From positions 17,318,316 through 17,382,315 of the forward strand of contig NC_051451.1 of the NCBI RefSeq assembly GCF_001649575.2: a DNA stretch of 64,000 nucleotides. Reading direction: 5' to 3'. The notes beneath the pieces were generated by a model. That model saw only the letters and a program-made list of their open reading frames with translations, did not search any database and had not been told where the DNA came from. Shown piece by piece: positions 11,760-26,419 of the stretch (its first letter is position 1; the number at the start of each line of letters is the position of its first letter). Origin of the DNA: Kryptolebias marmoratus. Taxonomy: Eukaryota; Chordata; Actinopteri; Cyprinodontiformes; Rivulidae. Position numbers and translations under genes: made by a program.

Positions 11760-14700
11760 AATCCAGCAAAGGTGTCTGTCGTCTTCATTATTAGTCGCCA
11801 AGGTTGAAAAATGCTGAAAAAAAGGGCCAATATTTTTTTTCTGACACAGTGAGTAAAGTAAAAAGTAAAATTCCTGTCTCTATTTTAGAGGTCAATGAAT
11901 TCATTCTATTCTATTCTTATTCTGTGCTAAAGCCCTGGCTTGCAAAACAGTGTGTATGTTCAAAACAGGATGTTGCAGCCACTTACAGCTTTTCCTTTAA
12001 TCGTGGCCTTGAAGGAAGGTGAACTCAAACATCTCAACACTCTTAGACAAACACACAGCCAAACACGTACAGCACAGATTCCTAATCAAAGGCCCTGAAG
12101 CAGATGCAAAGTGTACTCCGTTTGTATACGCAGAAAACCCCAGCCTTTATTTTTATTCATAGTTGGTCAGCCTGTCTATAAACTGGATTTTCCAAAAGAC
12201 GTCAGCCATCAGTTCACTCCTCTCCTCTTTAACTTGACAGGAAAATGCTGGAAGCACGGCATGCTGTTGCTATAAACAGTAGTCTTTTTTGCATGTTGCT
12301 CCTGAAGGTCGGTAAAGCCAGCACACACGCACACAAAAACACACACACGTTTCCTCTCTCACAGGAAGCGGCAGGCAAAGCAGGAGAGAGAGTTAATATC
12401 TGAGGTAAAAGCACTATAAATAGGGAGTATTGTAGTTATAGTTGGCAGACGGAGATGGAGAGAAGGAGACAGGAAAGGCTACGTTAGACAAATTTACAGC
12501 TCGACCTCTTTTACATGTGAGAAAACATTGGCTGCATTAAAGCAAAAAGGATTAAACATTCCTTAGAGAACTTCAGAAGAGATTAGAATAAGGAGATCAT
12601 GTTCCCCCTTCAGCCTTTAAAGATAGAAATTTGTGTTTACATTCAGATAAATGCAAGCTATGTTTGCATCTTACCAATAAAATAAATGTTTTGTTATGGT
12701 TTTTTTTATATATATATAAACTTGTATGTCTGTGTGAGAAATTTAATAATCTTGGATGCAGTCTCACCTACCTTTTGTTTTTCTTTCTTCTTTAAACAAC
12801 TGTAAATTTATATTGTAAAGACATCCCAAAGATTTTAAATAAGTCCTGAAAATGATAAAAATATTTTGCTTACCAAGGTTGTGACTCGGGGTTGGAAGGA
12901 CACAGTCTAGAATGATTTTTGCCTTTAAAAATGTATTTTTAACAAAAATAAATTTCATGTGGTTTGGACATTGCTTTGCTATTCATGAAAGAATGTGTTG
13001 GAACTCCTCTTTGTGTTTAGTAAAAGTATTGGGTTTAAGGTGAGGCCAGTGAGTCTTCCTTTCTAGGACAGGTGTGTTTATCTTTTGTCCACATGTTTGC
13101 TTCCAAGCGCACACATTCATCTGCAGAAACCTAGTTAGACAGGTGGCCGGTCGTGTCACATGTCACTGATTGACTTATTCTTCTTCCAGAGGTGACTGAG
13201 TGCAACCCAACGCAATGTCACCATGGTTCCTCTGAAGGCTGTCCCCTCCTCTCTACCTCTTCATCCCTGGGTTATTTTCATCTTTATAATACCTTCTAAT
13301 GGCAGGTTTTGTTGCCTGTCAACCACTGAGGTGTGCTTGAATGACTTTGACATAAAATTACACTTTGGCTGTATGTGCATGCTCATGCATTTTCAAGACT
13401 TTTGCTTTTAGGAATTACAAACACAATATATCTTTTAGGAATTACAAAAACAAAAAATCTATCAAATCCACGGTTACTTCAAATATCATTAGAATTTTTC
13501 ATTTTGCTTCATAAATAACTTAAAATTCCTGGTGGATTATGCTGCAGTATGAGTTTTACTGCGGGGCAACAATTATTATAATAATAAAAGCTATTTTTAT
13601 AAGCGTCAAATGTGCTGAGAGTATTTTGAGGGCAACAACTCTTATTGTGAAGGACTGAAGAAAGCTCTGTGAGCTCCTTTGTTGTGGGTTCTGCTCCTGT
13701 GGAAGTAACAAGCTGCACCTTGAATTGAGTCAAGAAAAAGTTTTGTCATGTTATTTTGTAGTTTATTCAGTAGAAGTGCTACTACAGCCCTCGGTAATAA
13801 TAATAACAAAAACCAGAACAAATGCACTTTGGTTCGAATGCACAGTAAGGATTGCTTATAGTCCTAAAACACTCTTTTGACTTTTTTTTCTCTACATTTT
13901 AACTTTAATCTTGACATTTAACTTTAATTTTGAAACTCTGTAATAAGAAAACAAACAAGCAAAAAGAAAATCCTAAATGTATTTTTCTTCTAAGTGGCCC
14001 TATTACTCTGTCATATCTTTTGTTGTTTTATGTAATGAAGGTAAAGGAAAAAGATAAAGATAACTCATGGCGTCACCTGAACAGTTCACTTTAACAACAT
14101 GACCAAGATAAACCCTGGAAATCCCAGACTTCACTCTGTAACATTGCTCATAAATTGAGCTCGCTTTATGGGAAGCAGATGGTCACACAGTTTGGTGTTG
14201 ATGTGCTTTGTGGTGTTCACAGCATTCAGATCAAATGTTTCTCAAAGGACCGACGCTGCCAACTATCCTGTTGCACAAAAAAAAAAAGGAGTGCCAAAGG
14301 ATCACAAACAGACAAGAGATTTTGACAACGCACAGCCAAACATTTGTTCAACTTTGGAGATGTGTTGCCACGGCACCCAAACATTTCCCATTTTGCATGT
14401 ACTAAGTGTGCTAAATGATTTACAGAACATGGGGCCTTTCACTCAATGGAGGGCCACATGCTGAGAGAGCAAGAGCGGAAACATATGCTGCTTTATTTTT
14501 TAGCAAAAGGGTAGTCCACACAGAAGGCGGCCTGTTGACTTGGTACATACACAGCGATGACTGAATGGCAAACAATAGAAGACAGAAATAGGCATGTTTT
14601 TGCAGAGGCTGGTCCTCATCCATCCATCTTTCCAGTAACCACTGGGTCAACCAGTGCTGCCTGTGCGGCCCTCCCCCTGGTCTAAACTCAGGGTGGCTCT

Positions 14701-17700
14701 TGAATCAAGAGAAAATATCCATCATGTGTTGGAAATTCAAATCAGTGAACATCTGCAGCAAATAATAATCAGAGTCTGGCGAAAAAAAGAAAAGAAAAAG
14801 AGCAGATCTGTGGCAAAATTCAGCAATTATTTTTTTACGCTCACACAACTTTTCTGTTTGTAGGTAGCATCTTAAATAAGCCTGTGACACAGAGTAAACA
14901 GAGGTAAATCTCTGGTTCATGCGAAAACCAGAGTAAATGGATTTGTCCCACTGCTGTGTAAAAGTCTTGATTCACAGTCTGGTTTCAAGTCCTCAGAGGC
15001 CAAGGCCCTGTCAGTTTGACTCCTGATGTTTGTTTTCCAGCTCCAGCTGGAGTGACTGACCAGAGCAGACCGGGTTGGCTCAGGACATTTGAGCTGCAAT
15101 CAAACAGGGATCAAGGTAGATACATGTGTCTGAATATGCAGATGTCATTTCAGTATTTTTGCCTGAGTGACTAATAATAGAGGGTGGCTTAATTCAGTGT
15201 CTTGCACTTTGCCAAGATTATTTAGTTTCATCCAAATTGTTTACTTTTATCTAAAATACTTAATAGTAGTACTTAATTAATAGTAAGTTCAGTTTCCTGG
15301 GCTGTGTAAATCATTAAAAATGAAATAAGATGTATATTTATTGACATTAGATACACATTTTAGAGATTAGATTTGTATAAATATAAAGCAGTTTACATAT
15401 TATTCTTTATATTTTTAAAACCAGTGAACTGTAATGGGACACGTCCTTGTAATGAGTGATTTGTCCTGGTTTCGGGGAGTAGAACGATATACTTCTGTCT
15501 CTACAGCATCAGCACTGATCAACCTGATATGTCCATGAGAAGTCAGTGATGAAACAAATGATGAAGTAACCAATAACAACTGTTCTTCTTTGTGGATGTT
15601 GTTCTACTTAATCTTGGTTAGAAGAAGTCCCAATTTCCACTTCCTCCTACCAAACTCAAATTACTTAATTATTTCTCCTGTTTTATATCAGTAGATGCCT
15701 GTTTTAAATTAACGACTGAATTGTTAACATATCAGATATGCAGGCAGCAATTTGCATCTAGTTCTTGAGGCTTGAGAGTTCTCAATCAGTACAGAAGAGT
15801 TTGATTTCATAAAAAAATACCCTTGCCATTTAGTCATAGCTGACAAAAATGCCAACATATTATGTTCTTCAGTGACGAATCCCCGATATTTGGATCAATC
15901 CCAGATGCTTTGTATTTTTGAATTAAGTCGGAACATTCAGTTTAATAAAAATGTTGTGGCATCTCTTCTCATGACACAGCACAACATATTAGAAAACCAT
16001 GTTTTAGTTTTGTTTTTAATCAGTTTAAGCTCATAAAACTAAACACATGCGTAAAAGCCGACTCAAATAGCCTGTGTATATGATCTGAAATCAAGCACCT
16101 TTGAACTTTAGCTTCTTATTAGGAGTGTTGTGTCGATTACACTGTCACAGTGAGAATAATAAGACTGATATCCATCAGGCCTGCTCTACTCCCCCTCCTC
16201 TCGCTGGCTTCTGTGGGTGCGTCCAGGAAAGGCGCCTGCCGTGTACTCACATCTGTAAACATCGGCAGACGAGTAGGCAGCAGTTGGTGATGTTATCACT
16301 GCAGACATTAGCGGCTGGGCAGATAACAAATGGACATGAAAATGCTAATTATGTTTAAATTAAGTTCCTGGATGAACTGATAGGTGGATTTTTTGGCTAA
16401 TCAACAAAAGCTTTACAGGAGAGCTGATTGTGTGGGCAGATTAATCCACTGTGGAAACAATATTCAACGTAATTTTCAAAGAGATTCAGAAAGCTTGATC
16501 TTCTTTTGTAGTTAGGTCAAAGTCCAAAATCTTTTTTGACATTATCTTTTAGGAAGTCCGTGAATAGTCTACACATCTTTGAAAAGTCTTTGGAATTGCT
16601 CTGAATATTTTTACAGATGTGAAGCTTTGTTACACTCTTATCCTCTTGTTTGCATGCTGATGTGATGTTTTCCATTGCAGAACAAAAGTAGTGTTAGCCT
16701 GCAGAAGCCAAAAACCTATTTGTGACTTATAATTAAAGTTACTTTATTGTCATGACTAAGTTTTAAGCTACTAATTAAATAGGTCACATTATGCTTTTTG
16801 GATTCTTCCATCATCTTCATTCAAGGCTGCAGTCTCTTCAAAAAAAACCCTGATGAGCTGCTGTTGCTACTGATCCAAGAGATAGGCCGCAGTTCTCCTC
16901 CTGATCACTAGGGGCCACTGTTGAGAAAATAATACCACTACACAGCAGGAATGACTATATGGAAGTCATATGCTTTTCTTCTAACTTCTTCTGAAGTTTT
17001 TTGCAGTTGCAATGACCGTGCCTTCTTGGGTTCTGTTCAGTCATTTAGATACCTGTAAAAACGAACCTGGCAGGCTCTTTCCTGCTCCTCTTGTGAACAG
17101 CTAAAAAAAACATTCATTGTCTGGTACTGCTGCTCATGAGCTCCAAAAACAGCAAGCATAAATACAGATAAGCCTTCCAACTCATAAAATAATCACTCAC
17201 TACCACTTTATTTTATTTATTTATTTTTTTACTACAACTCCATTCCTCTTCCAATTCCTATTTTGCAAAATACTCATCTGTATGATGAGTGGAATCAGTG
17301 TTTTAGATGTTTTCATTTTGTGACAGAAAACCTCAAGGGACGAGGAGAAAAACAGGGTTCTGGAATGCCATCAAATCCCGTGGGAGAGGATATTCTTCAT
17401 GCGGTTGGTTTCAGTGTTTCAGGTTCCCACCAAGTACTGACAGATTACTAATCTGTGTGAGCCAGTGTTTCTTCTTTGGTGTGGGTCCCTGTCAAGGATA
17501 GACACAGATAGTTCTGTTTGATCTAGCTTGGGTGGTGGGGGGAAGAAAATTAGAGTGCTCAGAAAATCCTCAGTAAAACATCAGGCAGTTTGCTATTATC
17601 GTGACAGAAGTAGTACATCATGTTTCAAACTCACTGTAATTCTTGTTTTATGTCTCCTTCCAGCAAGTAATTCAAGGTTGAAATGATTAAGGTCTACTTT

Positions 17701-18700
17701 AAAGAAGAAAAAAGGTTACACCTGTAACTGATGGAGGAAGTGACAAAGGAAGGCTTATGATATGAATACTTTGATCTATCTACACCTTTTTTTTTTCCTT
17801 CGGTGGGCCTTAACTATCCTTTTCAATACAGTATGTTTTCACTTCCCTATTCAGCTTTCTCAGTGTCACACACAGAAAAAGAAACTAAGTCTGGCATTGT
17901 GTGAAAAGCTCCAAGGAGCAATTGAGTGCAAATAGTCGGTGCCTTTAACATGCACATGTGGCATCACTGAGATATGGGTAAATTAGAAAGACAGAAAGAA
18001 CAATGGAGGCCTGTGGGTGAACACAGACAGGGCTGGTGTCTGTTTTCTCTGCCTGCCAATAGGTTTGCATGTCCGTGACAAAAGAGAAAGGCCTCTTTCC
18101 ATGTTTACACAGTGAGTACTTTCCAAGTGTGCGCCCTGTGTCTGCGCTGTTTGTGTACAGTCTGTGTATGCCTTTCAGCGATTAAAGAATGTGGTTGCCT
18201 GTGTAGGAGTCAGTGACTGTTTGTGCAGCGCGCTGAGCGAGCCAGTTGATGCGCTTCACGCCTGTCTGAGATCTGGATGTTTCCACTTGTTCTGGCTCTT
18301 TTGACTTGCTTCGCCCCTCCTTTGACATGGCCTCATAATCAGTAAGATGAAGGGAGGTGGGGGTGGAAGAGCTGGAGGAGGGAGAACAGATTAGGGNGGG
18401 GGGGGGGGCGCCGTTCATCTTTTTGTCTCCTTTTTTGCACTCCCAGAAGCATGGGGCACCTGTTTCCCATGATTATGGTCTGAAAGGAGGAAGTAGAACT
18501 GTCACCGGTTCTCCAATTTATCAGCTTCCTGTTAAGATTTACAGTTGTAGCACAATCTACTTCTCTGAGTAAAAATCTATTAGCTGCTATGAGGAAAGGA
18601 TCATATACAGTATGTATACACATAAGGACATGTAGCAAGGTCCATACAACAATCACTAAAGTCACCACTTACTCAATGTCCGTGTGCGTATTCCGAACAA
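11760..18700. other. intergenic, nothing recognised
   Basis: About 7 kb of AT-rich sequence. A single undetermined base at 18397 sits in a G-run that is probably a sequencing problem. No family-like ORF, RNA gene or clear transposon was seen. ORFs of 60-110 codons here look random. Confidence 0.45.
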
Positions 18701-18727
18701 ACTTTTCCTTTAGAGAAAAGCAGTGTG

Positions 18728-19001
18728 CCACCAGGAGGGGGTGGTGGTGGGAATGGCCACTCCTATAAATTTGCTGGTCCCCCCACTGGCTCCCCTTGGC
18801 CAGACAGTCTTATCCTCCTGAGCGCTGAGCTTTTGTTTGGTGTGCATTTTTAATTTCCACCACGCCATTTTGAATTAGAAGCGAGTCTCCCTAAATAAGG
18901 ACAACATGGCCAAGTTGAATAGAATAAAATATTATGATGCAGAAAGCCATTATCCTCATATTAGAATGCAGGATTTCAGGAGGGTTTATGCATGGATTTA
19001 A
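18728..19001 (+). promoter_or_regulatory. GC-box/TATA-like segment with a short ORF after it
   Basis: A G-rich stretch (about 18735-18750) and GGAATG are followed by CTATAAAT near 18763-18770 and a GC-rich stretch. About 135 bases on, an ATG in strong context (acaacATGGcc, 18906) opens a 31-codon frame (MAKLNRIKYYDAES...) ending TAA at 19001. There is no known domain. It could be a conserved non-coding element, a weak promoter, or chance. Confidence 0.2.
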
Positions 19002-22000
19002 AAAAATAATAATATGAACATAAAAGATCCAGAACTAGCTAGAAGGATAATGTATCCTCTCTGGTTTGGGAACGCTTGGGTTTCCCTCTTGGACCTGTTG
19101 CCTTCACGACATGACCATGGATCAGTGGTAAAAGATGAATGGATGGTAGAATATAAAAGAGAAGGGGACAATCTTCAATAAGCTGAGTAATGACTGTGCT
19201 GTTCTCAGTTGTTATCAACTATTAAAAAATAAAAACAAAACAAAAAAAAACAAAGAAATCCTAGATCTTAGGGTGATTTCTTCATTACCACGCTGCAGTA
19301 TTTTCTTTATACCTTATATTCAGTATGATAACAGTATTAAAAAAGTCCTAAAATTATGTTCTGTCTTTTGGTTTTGGTGTGCCACCATAAAGGCTGCTGC
19401 CTACGCCACAAGAACCGAGAAAATAGTGCTCTCTCCCTGGGCTGGGAGAAAAAAATGATGTCAGTTTTTTCTCAGCCTTTGTTTGAGAGTTCTTGCAGCT
19501 TGTTCTCGACAAATCGTCTGGGCAGAACTTTTTTTCCACAATGATTGTGTGATTGGTCAAAAATTTAGTGGGCCGGCTCATGCAGAAAAGCAGAAACGTT
19601 GACAATCCTGCTCTGAAAACTTTCCAGGTGTTAGTCACTTGAATTTCTTTGTGAATTATAAAATATCCTGGCCAGAACAAACTTTCTTCTTTTGTTTTTT
19701 GCCACCTTGTAAAAACAAACTATTTTCTGGGTTCATGTAGAGTTTCTTAAGATTATCAGTGGCCCTGATCAGGGCCCCCGTTTTGAAAATTGTCTGTAGG
19801 CACCCCTGCAGGAAAGAGGAAACTCTGAGCGGAGAGCTGTGAAACGGAGGGGAAAGTTGCATGGAGGCCTGAACAAAAAATTCAGCAATAACTCAAAGTT
19901 TTTAAACAACATTCCCCCCCCCCCAGCAAATTTACGTTGTTACAAACCAAAGTGCTATTTCTGTTTAAAAAGTGTGAGAAAGTTACGAAGACCACAGAAC
20001 ATTTTTTCAGTTTTTGTCCTTCATCACATGCTTGATGCATAAACCGAGGTAAACACAGGCAAAAATTCAACACAGCAGAGTCTAGAGAGACCTTGTAAGG
20101 AGTTTGGGTTTGGAAAGCCCCATAGCACGCTATTCATTTTCCCTCCCCTGCCAGCCCACTCCACCCGGCTATTATAGCGGGGTTGCTCTCCAGGGACCCC
20201 CAACGCAGACGATAGTTTGGAAACCAAAAGCACGATGACCGCCTGCCTGCATTTCAGCAAAGGGAAGAGAAAAGAGGGGGAAGGAAGAGACAAACAAAAG
20301 GAGAGAGCAGCCTCGGCCTTGACTGCATCTTCCTGAGTCTGTGATTTCCACAACCCCCACGCTGAATGTAAACAAAAACTTGAAAGAGAGAGAGAGAGAG
20401 AAAAAAATAATGAAAACACGGGCAAACTAGAGAAAAGAAAAACATATTTTAAAAAATGAGTGGAAGTAAAAGCAAGCAGGAGAGATAAAACCATCCAGAG
20501 GAAAAACATGTCTTGGCAAAAGCCGTGAGATACAAGTCACCAACTCATTTAGTGCTGCTGCTGTCAGACCACAAGGCAAAACCTGGCAACCGAACCTGGC
20601 CTTCACACACACTGGCACTGAGAGAAGATTTTACAGCACATTTAGAAGTTAAACTCAAACACTGGTATGCTTTTAGTTTAAAAGTAATACATTTTTTATT
20701 TCATTTACTATTACTTGGGTCCATGTTACAAATTATGCCTTCAGCTGCAGGGAAAATTACTTTTATATTACAGTTTTATTGTTTTTTTTTTCAATTTTTT
20801 TTTTTTCTTATGTCTGACACAGAGGACATATTTAAAGAAGAAAAGGTGATCTTTACTTTAGTTTTATAAAAACACAAATAACTGAGGCACAAGAGTAAAA
20901 TAAACTTGACTTGGCTTGGCCTGATGAAAAATACAAATAACACAAATGATGAACATAAATGAACTAAGAACTGACAAGGGAAAGCACTCAAAGAGAGGAA
21001 GTTCAACTGACAATGACACACGAGGTATGTACTTTTCAAAATAAAACAAGAATCCAATCGAATCAATAAAACATATTGATTAAAGGTTTTAACAAGATGG
21101 GCTCCAGGCATTTTGAGTCATTTACATGTTAGCAGAATTAACTGTTTTTCACAAACAAACACGCTGAGCAGTCCTATGATAAACTGATGTTGACTTAAAG
21201 TCCAGTGTCATCACTATATGTGTACACTGGTAATATTGAAAGTTCCTGGCAGCTAACGACAACAGGCCAACACTCGGTTTCAATGTCACAACATAATGTT
21301 GTGCAACCTGTGCTGAGTAAAATGAAAGCATATCAAAGGTGTGTGTTGGGTGGACGCGAGCAGAGGACAGGATGCCGGGGACAGATTGATTGGGTGTCAG
21401 GAGAGAAGGAGGAAGACGCTTTATGAGCCATGAGCTCCAGGCTCTGTTTTCACCATTAGTCACTACTATACTACCCTTTATCTGTTTCCCACAAACTTCT
21501 CATCTTTCTCTCATTATACTCTGCTCACATGTCAGGGTAAAACCTCACGGGTAAAGTATGTGGTACCTTTGCATTTCTGGTTTTGTCTTAGTAGGTAGGT
21601 GTGCATTGACAAAAAAAAGGCTCTTGTTTTTACATTTTACATACATCTCTGGAGCAAAGTTGTCAGATTTAGCTGTCCTGTTCTTTAATATTCTTCACCG
21701 GGGAAGAATACAAAAATATATTTACCAATTCAGTCCCACGAGGAGCCACTTATAGCACAGAACAGGCTTGGAAAGTCTACTTGTGGAATAATGAGTGGTT
21801 TCATTTTTAGCAAACTGCATCTTTGCTTTAATTATCTCACCTCATTTCATTCTCACCCTGTGCATACCACCGTAGCTATAGTTCTGTTTCCTGCTGCCAA
21901 AACCAACCAAAGAGTGATTTTAAATCAGTGTCAAACGTCTCATCTCCTAAAAAACTGTAGCCACGGTGACAGAGAGGCAGGACATGCTGCATGCTAAACA

Positions 22001-23200
22001 ACAACGTGCACACTTTTAGTTTTGACAGACTGATACATAAACACAGTTGAGCTCCTTTCAGATCTTTACTATCTGTAATTTGGTCATACCTAAATATTTA
22101 CTCGACGCTTCCGCCAATTCAGAACGTTTCGGTACACGAGGGAGCATGCCATACATCATAATTTAGAGGATATCCAGTCATGGAAAGGCGAGTTAGAGCA
22201 AATGATCCGACATGAGCTTTTTTAACAACATATTTTTTCACATGAATCCACAGCCACAAGCAATGAGAACAACCACAGGCTGTGCTTTAAACATTGTTCC
22301 AATTATTTAATTAGTCACAATGTGTACTATTTTAGTTTTCTTCAGTTGTTTTCATCAACAGTCAGATTCATCGAGGGTCATCAGTGGAAAGGCTTTACAG
22401 GTGATGAGATCGTTTGTTTACAGTACTTGGTAATATAATAATTACCTGACATTCCTGTTTATAATTGTGTGACCTCAGGCTATTTTTGTCCTGCTCTTTC
22501 AGTTTGACAGTTGTGATTCATTAACCATTTCGAGTTCAAATAGTTTAAAACAAGAAAAGGACCCTTATTTGTTTCCGAGAAGACTGATCTGCCTCTCTCA
22601 CATGAATACAGACTTCCAGTGATGTAAATTCAAGACCATTGCTGCCCTCAGAACAGTGGTTGGCCAACAAAGACGTGTAATAATCAGTAGGAGAACAAAG
22701 GAGGGCAGGTTAAGTTCTAGGAATGCAGCTGTCTGTTTGCTGCTTGTTGAAAATCATACAGACAAGCCCGTACACCGTTGAAGAAATGTTTAGTGGACAA
22801 ATGAGATCAATGTAATGTTGTTTGAAAGAGAAACTTTCAGTTTGGTAGAAGGACTCCCTTCTCGGAAACGTAGTGGTAGAGGACCAACTTAGGAACATCT
22901 CGGCAAAGACCTCATGCTGTTACTGAAACAAAAGTAGTTAGGGAAATACGTATATTGGTAGATTCTAGAAAAATAGTTCAGGTTTCTAAATATTTTAGAA
23001 GTTTTAGGTTTAAAAAAAACCCATCAAAAGCTTGTGAAAAAAACAAACGTAGGGACTAAAATCATTGCTTGAGTTTAAAATTTCTTATGTAATTGCTTGT
23101 TTAATTACTACATATCTCAAAAACTTAGTTATGATGCCTTACATTTAATGTAAAAGTTTTAGGCAAAGATTTTGTACACAGTGGAAACTATTTTTGTTTC
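19002..23200. other. intergenic, nothing recognised
   Basis: Holds a poly-C run near 19914-19924, a GA run near 20384-20401 and T-runs near 20779-20808. The 161-codon minus-strand frame at 20024-20509 is Leu/Ser/Phe-rich low complexity and is not called as a gene. Confidence 0.45.
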
Positions 23201-23207
23201 CTAACTT

Positions 23208-23365
23208 CAGTTGGCTGTGGCAGCCATCTTTAATTGAGCTGACTAAAAGTTAATCAGTTGCAGATGTACATCCAAGAATTAATTTCCGCAAGTTTCATTA
23301 AATTCATGTGGTTCACGATATATTTTGCTAACAGACAGACACAAACACAGTGGGCAGTAATTAAC
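23208..23365 (+). repeat. dispersed repeat family R1, copy 1 (plus orientation, partial)
   Basis: Carries the family core: 'ggctgtggcagccatctt', then an 'aatcagttg.agatgtacatcca' stretch, 'gcaagtttcattaaa' and 'attttgctaacagacagac', ending near 'gggcagtaatta'. The order of blocks matches copies at 35.2-35.7 and 36.45-36.94 kb. Confidence 0.75.
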
Positions 23366-26300
23366 ATGTGACATATGTGTAACAAGGGTGAAATGTGTTT
23401 TGCGCATGGAAGACGTGGTTTTGACAACATTACATGGTATAATGTGGTCCTATTCGAAACCCAGTGATATAACATGTGAGACCAATGGCATTACATGTTT
23501 AGATGTTTCGCAAGTGTTATAACATTTAATCTGTGTTACACACTTTCTGATGTAAAAAAAAACATGTTAATTATTATTATTACTTTTTTGTCTGGGATTT
23601 TATCAAGAGGTATGTAATATCACGTTAGAAGAACATACAATGCAAAATATGAGACTGTTTACCCCATTTCCACAAGGTTATCTATGATGAAGGAAGTGTG
23701 TGTGTAATGATGGAAGCCTTAGTGAAAGATAAACACACCACATCTAATACTGTCTTGTCCTGTCAGATCCTGTCCTCTGTTTCTGCCTGCGACTGCTTCA
23801 GCCTCTGCATCGGCAAGACTGGCGAGGCTGCGAGGCGTTGCTTTTGTGACGCTAAAAGGAGCAGATCTGCTGCGGCGCTATCAAAAGAAAAAAATGCTAT
23901 GTGAAAGAAAGAGAAAGAGGAAATGATTGTTAAACTAGGTGTGTTGACAGAGTATACAATCGTCGAAGGATTGGTTTGTGCTCGCGGCAGAAAGATGCAC
24001 CAACTGTCTCCCTGTGCTCATAATGCACAGTGGGTCGTGGTTTAGTAAAGAACATTGCTGCAAAAAAAAAAAAAAATGACCTGACACAAAGAGAAGGAAA
24101 ATGAGAAAGATTGAGTGTTTACTTTATCATCGCATGACCTGAACAAAAGACCTTTTTCTTACCAGACAATAGTCCCTGTGGGTTATTTCTGGTACTCCGT
24201 TGAAGAAGAAGGATAGAAGACCGGCCACAATGGAAAGAATGTGGATCCTGTTGTGGTCCTAGTGGGTCATGGGCGAGTAGATGTAAGGGTGGGGTGTCTG
24301 CCTTTTCACATTTGGTGGCCCCTGGGGTGCATGAGTCAAGGTCTGCTATGCGAGGAGGGATGAAGGGAGGAAAAAACGTAGTTGTTTATAGTCTAAAGTT
24401 GGAGGGGTCAAAGGTATGAGTTACGCTGAGAGAGCAAACAGATACAAAAGTTGGCACCTCTGTTTAACCCTGCCAAATGGGACATTTTAGGGAATGAAGA
24501 CAATCAAGCTTGGCATTGATATTATCTTAAAAAAAAAACAGGCAAAACCAATGAGGGTTTCTTAAAGACAGCCACTTTGTCGTGCTTTGACAGCATCCGT
24601 AACTGACACTGAACTCAATTATGGCAATTCCCTTCGGGGTTACTTCAGCTTCTCTTAGTGCAAAAAAAAAAAACAAAACAAGAGGAGACACACGAGGCTG
24701 TGAGGTAACATCTGTGGTGTATGTGTACAGAGTAAGTGTACACATGTGTGAGAAAGATTGGGTCTTTGTGCAAGTGTTTACTCTGACAGCATCACGTGCA
24801 GAAGCGACACTTCCAAGATCTTGTTGCTAAATGAACTATAAATGGGTTTTTTTTTTTCAGTTTGTGTACACTTGTTACGCATTTGGCAGACACCATAACT
24901 GCCATCGAGAAATGCTGCAGCAGAATCTAGTTTTGCCACTGTCTGTCGGCCTATCTTGCCCATCTGACTGCTTTTACTATAGCCACAGGGCTGTCACTGT
25001 CATCAAAGCAACACCCTTTCATAATACACAATAAGCTGCCAGGTGGATTTCTTTTCATTAAATATATTTTTTTTAATTTACAAATTTGAATGAAAAGTGC
25101 AGAAAGTAAGTCATTGAATTACATCTACAACTGATTAACTTAAGGAGCCAACCCAATTTAACCTAACTGACCCTAAAAAACACCAAATTGGCAATAACTC
25201 AATCAATATCATCAAAAGAATTTTATGCAACTGTAGCTGCAAATCATTTAATCATTCCTTTAAAAAACGCTCAGCCATATTTATTTATTTGTTTTATTTA
25301 TTTATAACTATTTGACTGTTACGTTCAAATGTGAAAACTAGAAGTTGTCAGAAAAAAAGGAACAAGGTTCTTATGCAACAATTGAGAGCCTTTCAGTCAA
25401 TCAGCTTAAATTAACCTCCTTAGGGAAGTGAGACAGGATGTAACTTTGTCTCAAATGTTAATTTACTATGAGTACTAATTTGTGATTTTATTTAAACTTA
25501 TAATGCTGTCCCTGTTTTAGCTTGCATGTGTGCAATTTAATTAACAAAGAGACCTGGACCTTGTGGCTGTTTGCTTGGAAAAACTGGTGCTAAAAATACA
25601 GGAAACGAGCAGTTACTTGAAGGGACGTATAGTATGATCTAGCAAACAGGAACTAGACTGAACTCATAAAATCTATCAAAATTAAGGCTATATTTGTTCA
25701 ACTGTAAACCAAAGTTGGTCAGGTCATTGTAAAAACTTGCACTGATAAGAAAAGCAAAAGTTCTGCTTAACAAAGCACCTCACTGAGTCACATGTCAAAC
25801 ATCTTAGTGAACACTACATGCATGAAGTGACTTGAAATTTGTAGTAAAACTGGATTTTTCGGCTCTTTCACAATATTAGTTGTCCATGGAGGGCTAACTT
25901 GTGTTTGTCGTGTAGCAAGTACAGACTTATCTTATTAAAATAGTCGGCACATCACAGAGTTGTTGCACCAGCGTTGGTGTCACTACAGGCTGTGACATGA
26001 TCTCACTTCCTGTTTGGTTGTTTGGCTGCTAATTCTGATTAACCTGACAATAGTTTAGGGTGTGTACAATCAATCTGACAACTTATTTGATGGTCTCTGC
26101 TGTCAGATTTAGGCAAAGACAGGAAAAGATTTGGGTCCCAATACAACCCTACAGGTACGAGCTCCTAATGTTGAATTCCTGTTATGCACTTTGAGCAATG
26201 CATAATCTCTGTTTAAATAAGACAGTTGGGCCTGTGGTGAACGTGACACACAAGTGAAAACCCTCTTGATCTGTCTTGAACAGTACTCTATTGGATAACA

Positions 26301-26419
26301 AAAAAAAAGATATCAGTAATAATGAATATCATGAGACAAAATTATTAGGAATCATAAAATATTTTTGCGTAGCTTCTTGTATTTGAGTCTGTGGAGCATC
26401 AGCAGACTGATGTGACATC
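23366..26419. other. intergenic, nothing recognised
   Basis: AT-rich sequence with several poly-A or poly-T runs (for example 24061-24075). No supported gene or repeat family. Confidence 0.45.

Noticed and set aside
16907..16922. Possible CTCF site (cactaggggccac)
   Set aside because: Two or more mismatches to the core consensus; weak compared with the 27.64-kb site.
20024..20509. 161-codon minus-strand ORF rich in Leu, Ser and Phe
   Set aside because: Low-complexity reading of GA-rich DNA, no family pattern and no splice or promoter support.
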